Assembly: GCA_047495785.1 (NCBI GenBank)
Contig: JBLDXI010000001.1
Coordinates: forward strand, 3,534,001-3,598,000
Length of the DNA: 64,000 nucleotides
DNA from: Lepidodermella squamata
Lineage: Eukaryota > Gastrotricha
Reading direction: 5' to 3'
In this document: one piece after another, positions 36,196 to 47,932 of the stretch
Numbering within the stretch: position 1 is the first letter of the stretch
Layout: each line of letters starts with the position of its first letter
Position numbers and translations under genes: made by a program
The notes under the pieces: model-generated
The model's input: the letters and a program-made list of their open reading frames with translations, nothing else
The model's database searches: none
What the model was told of the DNA's origin: nothing

Positions 36196-37210
36196 GAGTA
36201 TGTTATCATACAAGCTCTCGGCGATAGCTGCTCGTGCTGAATTTTATCTGACGAGGCGTCAGCCGAGTCAATAAAATTCCGACGAGGCGCCAGCCGAGTC
36301 CCAAAAAGACGAGGCGTAGCCGAGTCGGGGCACGAGCGGCTATTGCAGAGAGCGAGGATGCATAACAATTCGTATACAACACCAGATGTTGATAGCTTGA
36401 CGATTTAAAAATGTTTTCTGAGTATCAGGTGAAGTTGCAATATTTACCAACAATTGTCGCCAAAATTCTGTTTGTAGTGTAACATCAGGTTAAAAAACAA
36501 CACCTGATGCTGCTCGCGAATTTCGAAGCCTCTTTGTTTCTTCATTTTATTTTGCAAAATTTGTTGGTCGATGCAAATTCAATTTCCAGGACTAAACACT
36601 AAGCAAAAGGTACTGGCCAAGCTTTCCCGCAATAAGACAAATAGGCAAGAAGCTGCGTTTAGAGAGCTCCAACAAAATAAAAAGTAATCGTCAATTTGAA
36701 AATTCACAGCGAAAATTCACCAAGATTTCGAGGGTGACTCAAAATTCCAGATGAATACTAAAAAATTATTAACCTCGGCTGCGCCTCGGGAAATGGCTCG
36801 GTTACACCTCGCCGAATTCATTGGGCCTTGCGGCCCATGTTGGTGCAACATCATTTTCTTGTTTTCAGCCTATTTCCCGCTAAATTTTTTGATAAATTGC
36901 AAAGTAATAAATTTACAACTTATCAGGTTTTTACGACCCCATCTAAATTACTTATCAGGCTTACGGCACCATCATCTAAATTACTTATCGGTTTTATGAC
37001 CCCTTCTAAATTACTTATTTATCTGCATTGAGCTCAAAATTTCAGTAACGATAAATTTTATCCACTCTAACGATCTCTATTTTTAGTAACATTCTGGCGC
37101 CTCAGCAAACACAGGTGTCACCAGCCTGTGAAATAACAATTTCCTAGCATTTTATCATTTTTGGGACGCTAATGCAAAGAGTCAGGCGATCAACAGGTGG
37201 TGTAGTATAC
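36196..37210 (+). mobile_element. 1-kb composite inverted-repeat element, copy 1
   Basis: The inner part 36372-37210 (839 bp) is bounded by about 25-bp terminal inverted repeats starting GTATAC (GTATACAACACCA on the left, complement GTATACTACACCA on the right, then TGTTGAT). The attached part 36196-36371 is itself palindromic at its edges (CAAGCTCTCGGCGATAGC facing GCTATTGCAGAGAGCG). It carries three tandem copies of a near-palindromic unit, GACGAGGCGTCAGCCGAGTC. A second copy in opposite orientation lies at 55356-56332. No transposase frame is present. Confidence 0.7.
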
Positions 37211-38429
37211 GGTATTGCAAACAAACATAAAAGAAGTGACCACATTGCAGGTCGCTAAAAATTGATAACTTTGAAAGCGTATATTTTCGATGAGAAGGCC
37301 CGTTTCTAACTCGATACGGCCAAGTGATAAGGCCCTTTGATTAGAAAAATTAACAAAAATAAATTCACTCACCAGGCCTGGAAAAACATAGAAAAAATTG
37401 CACTGAAAGAAAGGGAGAAAGTTGGGACTCTAATTTGGTTCACACAAAAATTTCACAAAAATTCAAAGTTTTATTGATGAATCACTATTTTTCTATTGTA
37501 TCGAAGCAACTGTTCGAGATTTGAAATAATGGCATTATTTGTTGGCAGCGTGAAATCGCACGGCCATCGATAGTTAATAAGTATAATAAATCTTTTTGCA
37601 GTCGCGCGCGGCAATTCATCGCCACGCGCGATTTTGACCGTTTTGCGATAATCACATTATAAAACGTCGGCCATTCTTCGAGACGCTACTGCACTGCGCG
37701 TGTTATATGTGTGTCTGCGAAATCGCGTCGCGCGCCGGCGCCGCTGATTTGCCACCTCGCTTTCGTAAAATGATGATGCGCTGCGATTTCGATTTGTTCA
37801 TGTCTACAAAGTCGACACTCCCGCCCGCCCTCCGTTCACATCAATTTTTGTTGTTGTCTCTGTTGTTGGCGCGGCGCGAGACGACGTGCACTCATCTTGA
37901 CGCCGGGCTGGCTGCTTGCACTATAATTATGATTTTCAAGCATTAATGCAATGTAAAACAAAATCATTTTATTAATATTCGACAAGTTTCTGCAATGGTC
38001 GAATCAAATCGGCTGTATATAATTCAAATCCCAGTGCTATTCATGTGTCACCAGAGCAGCAGAGTTTCAGTGCGGCGTTATCAGGAGAACCTTGCTCATA
38101 AAATTTATATTTTTTTCAGGTTTCAAGTATTTCAGTAACCATTTTATTAAAAAAGCTGATAATAATGTACAACATGACCTTGAGGAACTGAAAAAGCTTC
38201 GCCTCGGTAACCCGTAACAATTTTAAGGATATCCATTAGATCAGGAAAGTGTCCAAACATTTGCATCACTAAAATTTCGGTTCCAGGTTCCAGTTTTTTT
38301 AAATGTAAGGGTCCTAGCTGGCTCTAATGTCGTCTTCATCTTCTCTTGATGGATGCTAATACACCCAAGGACACTGGATATTTAAATTTAATTAACTACC
38401 CTGGTACCACCAGCTTGGTAGAAACACCA
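37211..38429. other. Gene-poor stretch
   Basis: A GC-richer block lies at 37590-37930, with a short frame and no recognisable domain. Nothing else is supported. Confidence 0.35.
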
Positions 38430-38790
38430 TATTTTTCACCGTTGACTTTCAAGACAGCTGACATCGGATAAATCATCTGAATTCGTTCGAAATTCTGGAA
38501 AGACGTTAACTTGAATAAACTGTCATGTCAGAGCTGCGCAAACGGCATGGGAGATAATTTCTGTCAGAAGCGTTTTGGTGTTTACAAATTGGAATGTTCT
38601 ATGTGGGCATGACTGGTCGGTCCATAGCGATGAGTATCCCTGCTAAATCACCCTCGCCTCCTTACTCTAAAGCTAGTATCTACGAACCAGTGAATCTCAT
38701 TGAACCCAAGTTAGCTGAGAATATTTACATAAAAAGTCTAAGCCAACCCTAAATAATAAGGGCACGAAATGCGTGAAGGATGTCTCAAAT
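38430..38790 (+). pseudogene. Decayed retroelement tail with GIY-YIG-like motif
   Basis: In shifting plus-strand frames I read CQSCANGMGDNFC, then FGVYKLEC, then FYVGMTGRSIAM (about 38520-38625), then NLIEPKLAENIYIKSL (about 38690-38740). A Cys-rich segment, VYKLxC, YVGxTGRS and a Glu-containing helix in that order is the layout of GIY-YIG-type ends of some retroelements (Penelope-like and related). At least one frameshift breaks it, so it is a remnant. Confidence 0.4.
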
Positions 38791-39381
38791 GAACCGACTG
38801 CATGATTGATCCTCGCCTTTATTTTAAATGTATAAATGTTTTGAAAAAAGTCTGATGATGACCTTATTTTTCCAAAAATTTATAGCTAATATTTTTTCTC
38901 AGATGAAAAAAATAACTAATAAAAATTCAATGGAAGATTTTGGTGACCTTTGAACATCCGAAAAGGGTGATCCGAAGCTTATGAAAAAAATTCTCAGGTA
39001 AGCGATGACACGAAATTGACCTACTTGTTATTTGTATACTTTCAACCAAGCGTCATTTCATTCATATAAACTTTTATTACAGCCAAACATGTTTTATAAT
39101 TGAATAAGGAATATTAGCTGGCACTCGAGCGGAGAATGTCTCCCAATATTCTATTATTACTGCAATAGCTTAATGTTAGAATTCGGTCAAATTTCCAGTT
39201 TGGAGAATTTTTTGCATGTAGCGAACATCGTGATACGGTCAGGAAAATGTTCTTAACCCCATACGTAACACGACAAAATTTGACCAAATAGCCTGAGTTC
39301 TAAGTTCATAACATCGCATTTAATGCGCGAGAAAAAAATTTACGACAAAAAAATAACCTGAGCCACAGACAGACACCTGCC

Positions 39382-39389
39382 TATAAAAA
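39382..39389 (+). promoter_or_regulatory. TATA box of P-glycoprotein gene A
   Basis: TATAAAAA lies 49 nt upstream of the ATG, so the 5' UTR would be only about 20 nt. The surrounding 350 bp (from about 39068) is also conserved upstream of the second gene. Confidence 0.6.
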
Positions 39390-39430
39390 GGCCGCGCTCA
39401 CGCCTAAACTTACACTTTCCTCGTAACAAA

Positions 39431-42400
39431 ATGACTATTTCCAATGATACTTCCGAACAACAGGGTAACTCAAAATCAGGCGATGCTGGTAATCTTTCAA
39501 GCAAAGATTCAGCCGGAAAGCAGCCAAGTAGCAAACGCAGTTATGGATATTTCCACATGCTGCGTTACGCCGATGCCTGGGACGTCATCATGATGTTTAT
39601 CGGCGTTTTACTCGCCCTCGGCCAGGGCGCCGCCCTTCCAGCAGCCTTGATATATTTTGGCAAAATCCTAAACGTGATGATAACTTACTCGCCATGCTGG
39701 GATGAACTGAAAGCGCACTACTCCAACGCAACGAACAACGCAACAACGATGATTCCAAGTTCGACAGACATTGTAGAAGACAAATTAAAAAACTACGACA
39801 CCTCAATTCTGGCTGGAAAGTCTTTGATGGATGTAGTAGGACCATTATGCGGCTGGTACGCCTTGATCGGAGCTGGTATGTTTCTAGCTGGATCCATTCA
39901 CTGCACCCTTTGGACGATAGCTGGCCAGCGTCAGATCCATCGCATTCGCACAAAGCTTTTCCGGGCCATTCTATCGAAGAACACAACTTGGTTTGACGAT
40001 CATCGCAGCGGATCCCTAAACCACATCCTGTTCGAGTAAGGTCCAATTCTCAAAATACCACAAATACTTATTTCTTTTACATGAAATCGCAGGCAAATTC
40101 GAAAGATGGAAGACGGCATGTGTTCTAATGTATCGCTGACTCTTTCATGGCTGGGAACCTGCATTAGTGGTTACATTGTCGCTTTTGCCACTGATTGGCT
40201 CGTTTCGATAGTGATCTTTGCGCTGGTTCCGCTCATGTTCCTCGTATCCTTCGCCATGATCAAGCTCATACGAACTTACAGCGTGAAGCAATCGCAAGCT
40301 TACAGCGATGCCGGATCCATCGCAAGCGAAGTGATCAACAGTGTTAGAACAGTACTGGCTTTCAACAGGCAAGAATACGAGGTTAATCGGTACAGAGGAC
40401 ATTTACACCAATCGCGCCGCATGGGTATGATCAAAACAATGTCCAGTGGAGTTGGCCAAGGCTTGTTGCATCTTATCCTCAATTCGATGGGAGCCCTGGC
40501 GTTTTGGTGGGGCAATGAGTAAGTTTTTCTAAGCATTTATTTTTTAGCTAAAACTCCATAAATTTATCAGTCCACGTGTTTCTCAAGCCGGTGGCAGCGT
40601 CATGTCCATCATATTTTGCATGATTATCGGAACAATGGCCCTTGCGAACGCTTCACCCAACTTCGAAGTCATCGCGACAGCAATTGGCGCAGCTGCTGAA
40701 GTTTTAGGCCTAATTGACGATACGTCAGACATCGACAATTTTTCCGAACAAGGGCGTAAACCCGAAAGAACCCTGGGCAACATTGAGTTTCAAAATGTTG
40801 CATTCTCATATCCATCTCGGCCTGATAAGCAGATTCTCAAGTCTCTGAACCTAAAGGTCGAACGAGGGAAAACTGTCGCGCTTGTTGGGCCATCAGGGTG
40901 TGGCAAATCAACTACCATTCAAATGTTGCTCAGGTTCTACGACGCGACTGGTGGCAAAGTAACGCTCGATGGAATAGATATCAAGGACCTGAACATCCGT
41001 TGGCTACGTCGGCAGATCGGCTTGGTCAGCCAGGAGCCAGTCCTTTTCAACTTGACATTGCGGGAAAACATTCGTCTTGGAGCTCTCGATCAGGAGAATG
41101 TATCAGACGAGCAAATAATAGAAGCTGCCAAGCTGGCGAATGCCCACAATTTCATTAGTACGCTGCCAGAAGGATACGACACGATGGTCGGCGAGAGGGG
41201 CGCTCAGTTGTCTGGTGGTCAGAAGCAGCGTATCGCAATCGCCCGAGCTTTAGTTTCCAACCCTAAAATATTGGTCCTCGATGAGGCAACCAGCGCCTTG
41301 GATACAGCTAGCGAAAAAGTTGTGCAAGAAGCCCTTGACAAGGCTCGAGTTGGGCGTACAACCTTGGTGATCGCTCATCGCCTGTCCACAATTCAAAACG
41401 CTGACGTTATTTGTGTTATCGATGGCGGAGTTGTAGCTGAGTTGGGAAATCACGAAGCTCTAGTGAAACAGCATGGATTGTACCATCGTCTAGTCCATAG
41501 TCAGCAAAGTGAAGAAAAGGATGAAGAGGACGATACAGTTGACGTCGATCAAGTTGTCGTGGCTTCGGACTACAACGAACACCAAGACCTGAGGCACTCA
41601 TCAAAAAATCGGAAAAGCACACAAAAATCGATTCGAAAATCCCTTCGAGCTTCTGCCCGAGGTGCTGCGCCAAAATCTGAGCATGAGTTGGAGGAAGGTA
41701 AATCAGCTGGGGATGAAGGTGATGGATCAGGGAAGAAAGATTCGCCGAACTCTGAGCCAGGGGCGTTCAAACTCATGGGTGCGGTGATGAATTGGAGCCG
41801 GCCTGAGCTCGGCTACATTATTGTATGCTGCATGATCGCTGTGTTGACGGGGGGAGTTCAGCCAGGATTCAGCATTATCATATCGGAATTTTTGGGGAAC
41901 TTCTGCCCAAATGACAACAAGAAAACTTTCGACATGCTGATTGGGGTGACAGTTGCTCTCGGAGTTGTTCACACTATTTTGCTGTCCTTGGAGCATTGGC
42001 TATTTGCTATAATTGGAGAGAGACTAACTGAACGAATGCGATGCAAAGTTCTTGGTAAAATTCTCCGCATGGACGCTGCTTGGCTCGACAGACAAGAAAA
42101 TCAGCCGTCCACTCTTACAACAATTTTGGCAACAGATTGTCTCGATATTCAAGGCGTGAGTTATTCTGCGAAAATTCTCTAACAAAATCAATTACTTTTA
42201 TAAAAAAACAGATTTCGGGCATTCGCATCAGCGTCAACATTACGACATTCGTTATTCTGGGCATTGCCGTAATCTATTCCCTCGTGCTAGAGTACCGCGT
42301 TGCCTTAGCTCTTCTCGGACTAATGCCTTTCATCGTTATCGCAACGGTGGCCTACGCTCGTTTCACTGTTCAAGGTTCGCAGGCAAACAAAGGCTCCAGC

Positions 42401-43677
42401 AAAGGATCCGCATCAGTTGCTATGGATGCCATCTACAACATGAGAACTGTAATGTCACTCGGAGCAGAGCCATACTTCCTCGACTCGTTTGACTGCCACT
42501 TCGAGGCAGTGAAAATCAGTTCAATCAAAACAGGGGTCTTGGGCGCTCCTATGGTCACTTTTTCGATGAGTTCGATCCCTTTTGCTGGCGCAATTACATT
42601 CAGTCTGGGATCTTATCTTATGGAGCGAGGCGAAACAACTTTCGCTAATGTCATTCGAATCTACATTCTAATTACCATGTGTGCCTTGGCAGCTGGAAGG
42701 CAAAGCCAAGCTATTCCTGCCGAGGACAAGGCACGTAAATCTGCCAAAAAGCTGCTCGACATTCTCAACTACGAAACTCAGATCGATAAAGACGATCCTA
42801 ACACAGGGGAATCAATCGCAGCGAAAGACCTCGAAAACCGTAAAGCTCTTCTCGCCAAACCATTCATGGGTCGAATCGAATTTAAAGACGTTGAGTTCAG
42901 CTACCCAACCCGGCCAGGCATTAAAATATTGAAAGGAGTTAACTTTGTTGTCGAACCAGGACAGAGCGTTGCGCTTTGTGGTCCTAGCGGAGGCGGCAAG
43001 TCTACGATAATGCAATTAGTCCAGCGATTGTACGACCCGGATGCAGGTTCGATCCTGATCGATGGTGTAGACATTAGGAAGTCAAACATTCGTCTTGTTC
43101 GAAGCAACATTGGCCTTGTGGCCCAAGAACCAAGTCTTTTTGCGTTGAGCGTCAAGGAAAACATTGCTTACGGATCGAAAACTGCCAGCGACTTGCCGAG
43201 TGACGACCAAATATCGAGAGCTTGTCGGCAAGCTAATGTCGTGGGCTTCATGGAAAAACTACCAGATGGTCTTGACACCTTTGTGGGTGAGAGAGGCGCT
43301 CAATTAAGTGGAGGTCAGAAGCAGAGAATAGCCATAGCCAGGTAAGGTTTTCTTTCAGACCGTAATCGAATACATTTATAACTTTTCCTTTAAACAGAGC
43401 TCTTGTGAGGAACCCAGCTATTTTACTGCTGGATGAAGCAACTTCTGCTCTGGACACGGAAAGCGAGCGTATAGTTCAAGAGGCGCTGGATACTGCTTCA
43501 ATGGGTAGGACAAGTTTGGCAATTGCCCATCGCCTTTCCACCATCCAAAATGCGGATAAAATTCTCGTATTGGAACATGGTCGGGTTGCCGAGCAGGGAA
43601 CGCATAGTGAGCTAATGGCCCACGGTGGGGTCTACTATGGCCTCCAGCAAGCTCAGAACTCAGCGAAGAACGCTTGA
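39431..43677 (+). CDS. pgp: P-glycoprotein (ABCB full transporter), copy A
   Basis: Exons are 39431-40035, 40093-40518, 40571-42155, 42212-43341 and 43398-43677 (4,026 nt, 1,341 aa), with all phases matching. It is a plasma-membrane ATP-driven exporter of lipophilic compounds and drugs, built as two halves of six membrane helices plus an ATPase domain. The first half has Walker [10 protein letters not shown] at 450-458, signature LSGGQ at 557-561 and Walker B ILVLDE at 577-582. The linker (about 640-720) is charged and Ser/Lys-rich. The second half has Walker [10 protein letters not shown] at 1129-1137, LSGGQ at 1237-1241 and Walker B ILLLDE at 1257-1262. All catalytic motifs look intact, and the extracellular loop between helices 1 and 2 carries N-glycosylation sites. 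The ATG fits the conserved spacing to the TATA box. AATAAA follows at 43819. It pairs with a tandem copy 11.4 kb downstream. Confidence 0.96.
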
Positions 43678-43818
43678 TCTGCAATTATATTTACTGACAC
43701 TCGAATTAAACCTATTTAATCGCTCATTTTTGCTGCTTTTGCCCTAAAATTTTGATACTGTGATCCGAAAAGCGACTAGGAGCATTTATCACACCGGTGA
43801 ACATTGTTTGTTATTGTG

Positions 43819-43824
43819 AATAAA
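43819..43824 (+). terminator. poly(A) signal of P-glycoprotein gene A
   Basis: AATAAA lies 142 nt after the stop codon, in sequence that is also conserved after the second gene (55217-55222). Confidence 0.6.
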
Positions 43825-44373
43825 TATCTGCTCGTATACCGTAATTTTCGGTTTAAAGGCTGCACCCCGAACACCTGATTAAGCCGGGATTGGCTCTGAG
43901 CTGCCCGCATGTGGCAGCGAAAAAGGTTAAGCACCTTTTTACGCAGTGAATTCCAAACTGGACCAACTCTCGCCCAAATAGAAGCAAACACACACTTTCT
44001 CCCTTAGCAATTTGCCACGGAACCATTGGATTTTGCCACTAAATTTTTAGCACGAACTTGATACGTGGACGATTCCGTGTAGCGTCAATATCTTCCCGAC
44101 GTTTTTTGAACCGGCACTCATTCCCGCGAGGTTATTGCAATCGAGTTGGAAGTTATTAGGTCTTGGGAACTAGCCCAACGAAATCGCGGGTGATTGCTCC
44201 ACGTCCAAAGAAGTAGTTCAGCTCCCTTCGCAACGCGTTGTGGCTACATTCAGCCTACACCAGAAAAAAATCAACCTAATCGGCTTTTAGCTTGTGAATT
44301 CCCCTCAATTAGGGCCTTGGGAGTATCCTAATACACCGATTTTCAAAATGTGTCTGAGTTCTTGCTCAAAAAT

Positions 44374-44449
44374 GACCCCAATTCATCTACCGAAAGCATG
44401 AAATCTGTGTTGGTATCTGAAATTATGCTTTCGGTAAATGAATTGGGGT
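44374..44449. ncRNA. Short near-perfect hairpin (candidate pre-miRNA or tiny MITE)
   Basis: The arms 44374-44398 and 44425-44449 are 25 nt each and complementary except at one position (ACCCCAATTCAT... facing ATGAATTGGGGT). The loop is about 26 nt. Length and shape fit an animal pre-miRNA fold, but a solo foldback transposon remnant is equally possible in this transposon-rich gap. Confidence 0.35.
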
Positions 44450-45075
44450 GATTATTACTGGTATAAGGATGAGCGCTCTCGCAGAACTTCGACTCTCGGC
44501 CAATCGTCATCTGATGACCCATGACGAGAACCTTGATCCATTACTTGCTGCCAGTTACAGTCATGCAGGCGCCACGATTGTTCGCCGAGGCAGTGGGTAA
44601 AATCAATATGACCGGACGGACCCTTTTACTCAACTCATTAGCTTTCATTTGCCACGGGGTTTGCCACGGGGTTGAAATGCTGATTGAATATTTACTTGTC
44701 AACCGTCGGGGATCTACATATTGTCGATAAAAGACTGACGGGGCGATAATGCCGGGTACATTTTGTCGGTTCAAAAATGTCGCTAATAAAAAATATATTC
44801 TTAATTAAAATGTTAATGCGCAAGCATCGGTTGGAAAATGTTGAAGAATAAATAATTTTCGATAATGAATTGACGGAGTGAAAAAGTCGGTAAACATAAG
44901 TAGCCGGTTTGCGCAACCGTCGGGAAGATAAGGTCGGTAGACCGACGATTCTCATTATTTTTGCGTCTTCTTTGTCAGCGCTTTAAAACTTGAATTATTT
45001 GTTGAATATTCGACTCATTTTCGCAGCGGTTATGGAAATTTGGAGTCATAAAATAGGATCCACATCTTTATATTT

Positions 45076-45505
45076 ATATGTCGTATATAATGTCGACTTT
45101 TATATAATGTTAACTTTACATAGCAAAAGTGCCCTATGTAATGCTGAATTTCATCTCGATTTTTGGAAGCCCTTGGGATCCCAAGTTGACCACAAATTGG
45201 AGTCGGCATCGAGGAATTCGAAAATGATATTTTGAAAGATATACCAATCATCCAAACTACCAAAATGATCGATTTTCGAAAATCGATTCCGATCGACTTT
45301 TCGAATTTAGGCGATATCATCGGCTATTTTTCACCCAAGTGAACAAATAAATTCATTTTCGAATTCCTCGATGCCGACTCCAATTTGTGGTCAACTTGAG
45401 ATCCCAAGGGCTTCCAAAAATCGAGATGAAAATCAGCATTACATAGGGCACTTTTGCTATGTAAAGTTAACATTATATAAAAGTCGACATTATATACGAC
45501 ATATA
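45076..45505. repeat. Long inverted repeat, arms of about 150 bp
   Basis: The left arm 45076-45226 and right arm 45353-45505 are almost perfectly complementary, with about five differences, around a 126-bp centre holding further palindromes (GATCGATTTTCGAAAATCGAT-like). The same apparent short peptide frame occurs in both arms, which is a by-product of the repeat and not a gene. Confidence 0.8.
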
Positions 45506-46251
45506 TATATATACACAATTACCTGGAATCTTATATAGGTAGCCTAATTTTTTTCGCAAAAAACGCCATTCACGCGATTTTCTAGATTAAAATTGATAAA
45601 TTACGCGAAGAAAATTGCCAATATTTCGGCATCGGTATTGAAACACGAGACCGTCACAATGCGAATGACATGCTCTACGAAGGAAATTAAGGACATTTCT
45701 GAATTACCTGAGATTATTGATCTGGCAGAAAAATAATTCAATAAACCACAGTAGTCGTTCATTTTGGCTCGATTTAGAGGCCATAATATGCGTTATTCGA
45801 ATAAATAAGCGAAAGAAAAATAAGAAAAGTAACAAATTAAGAAAAATATCTCAGTAATTTAACTGATATTCATCACCAGCAGTCTTCCACAGCGAATTCG
45901 ATGCAAGTTACTTGTAACCAACGTTCTATAAGGGCCCTGCAAGACGCTGTCGAACTTTTTGTTGCCACGCACCTGTCAATAAATTAGAGAAACAAATGAG
46001 ACTTTGTGAGCGACAATTGAGAGCTAACCTCGCCGAAATAGCAGTTAGTACGACAGTCGACAATTAGCAAAGTGCCCCTCTTGAAACATTGGTAGTAAAA
46101 CTGGAAAAGTAAATCTCGGGCAATTCTCCGAATTTTCCCTTTTTTCCATCTATTAGAAAAAAATAATGTTTTACCGCGTCAGGCAGCGCAGTTGCGCCCA
46201 AAATATAGGAAGGAAATAAAACTGTCTTGACTCCCAAGCTATAGATAGATA

Positions 46252-46680
46252 CCGTATTTCATCGATTAATAGCCTCCCTCGAATAAAAGCCCCCTCGAAT
46301 AATAGCCCGAAATTTTAGGCTATTTTGAGCATTTAAAAGTAAATAATAGCCCCCCTCAAATAATAGCCACGCCATGCCTTGTCCGAAGCAGGTGGCGCGC
46401 TGGAGGAGGGAGGAGGAGGGAAAAAGCTGTCCTAATTGCGTCGCCTTAGACTGCTAAGCGGATTAAAGGTGGTGGACGTAAGCCGTTGTTTGTTGATGCC
46501 GAGGATAATTAGCAGCATGGGTCAAAAAAACAGAGAATTCAACAGCGCAAACGACTTGCGATGATGAAATTGGCCAATTACCGATAAATAATAGCCCCCT
46601 CGAATAATTGCCTCTTTTTTGGACCATTTTCGGAGTTTCGGAAAAAATAGTAGCCATGGCTATTATTTGATGAAATACGG
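46252..46680 (+). mobile_element. Non-autonomous pogo/jerky-type DNA transposon with transposase scrap (429 bp)
   Basis: The termini are CCGTATTTCATC and its inverted complement GATGAAATACGG, followed inward by AATAGCC repeats. The element is flanked exactly by TA at 46250-46251 and 46681-46682, the Tc1/mariner target duplication. At 46459-46506 the plus strand reads RIKGGGRKPLFVDAED, then after one stop a basic stretch KKQRIQQRKRL. GGGRKPLF is typical of the DNA-binding region of pogo/jerky-type transposases. The element is an internal-deletion derivative of a coding transposon. Confidence 0.7.
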
Positions 46681-46899
46681 TAATATTACAATTACTCGGA
46701 AAACAGGCTCATTGGCGAAAATTTACCCGATCTTCACTCGATAGGCACGCCTCGTCTTTCGGGACACAGCGATTCTGTTTCGTCACCTTGTCCTGGCAAC
46801 GTTCAGCAATCTGTAAGATGAAATTGAAGATGAAAAGCGGATAATCGAACATCGAACTTGAAACGAAACGGAAAAGCAGGGTTCAGAAAATAAGAGACC

Positions 46900-47204
46900 A
46901 AGTCACATCTCACGCGGCCAGAAAAATTTGGAAAAATTAAAAACATCACGGAAATAGAGAAAATATATCAAGTATGTCGCATGTCTCTTGCTAATGGGAT
47001 TTACAAATTCTGGAGAAATTTGGTCCAGCCGGGTAAAATACCGAAAATTTCCGAACCCTCGGGTTTTTCCGGGTTTTCTCCGGTAAATTTTGTATTTCTT
47101 CAGTTAAATCTCGGATAAAAGATAGAGAATTCTCTCGGTAGGACTAATTTAAACAAATAATCATTTGAAAAAATTGATGCGCAACTTTTGGGACACGCCG
47201 TAGA
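46900..47204. mobile_element. Mariner-like MITE remnant, copy 1
   Basis: About 300 bp match the element in the last intron of the LOTUS gene (58030-58391), including the block GGTAAAATACCGAAAAT and the right terminus GGGACACGCCGTAG. The left terminus is missing or diverged, so this copy is truncated. Confidence 0.5.
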
Positions 47205-47932
47205 AGGATAGGTTTGAAATCTTGAGCAATTTCATTCAACGGTATTTACCTTGCGCCATCGCGAGCTGGCATCCAGTAACAACGACAGCTGCTAGAATAA
47301 AAACTCCGCTCATCATGCTGCCAGCTAAATGGTTGTAGTAGTTTATCAATAAAATCAAGGTTCAGCAGCCGTGTTTATATATCTCATCGACCCCAAAATG
47401 ACCCGATTGCGCAATCACGCGGGTTTTTTGTGCTTTCGACGACGGGAGAGCTCATGCTATAAGGCTTAAAAAAGTTGAATAAAAATCTACGAGTAGATCT
47501 TACTTTTAGAAGTACAATCAGCCCTCGCCGTTTTACACCCGCAGCAAATTTATTTATTTTTCTTCCTGGCATCTCCAGACCTTACGATTCATAAATATTT
47601 TTATTGATGTATAGAGAACGGAGTGATCACTAAGTTCTCTATGGATAGATGAGGATTAGTGCTGTCGAACGAGCCTTAAATCATTGATTTAGGGTTTTCC
47701 AATTTGTGGATATGATGGACATTTTGAAGTCATCATAGTTTTGTCTCACAAATCTTGAAACTTCAAGAAGGATCGTTTGGCAAAATTAGCGCCAGAAGAT
47801 AGCCCTCGGTTACCTTCTCGTCAAACATATCCTCGGTATTCATGATTGGATGCAAAATAATTGCTGCAGAAAAGAGAGTATAAATTCGCTGTGGACCTTC
47901 CAATTTCAAATTTTAATTGATTTGGCATATTT

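Noticed and set aside
36240-36335. CRISPR-like repeat array
   Set aside because: The units are adjacent near-palindromes without unique spacers, in an animal genome and inside a transposon-like element.
42080-42211. Open frame running through intron 3 of P-glycoprotein A into exon 4 (and the same at 53392 in copy B)
   Set aside because: The frame is open by chance; the GTGAGT donor and AACAG acceptor restore the transporter sequence.
45030-45518. Two short genes with the same peptide around 45.1 and 45.4 kb
   Set aside because: They are the two arms of one inverted repeat read on opposite strands.
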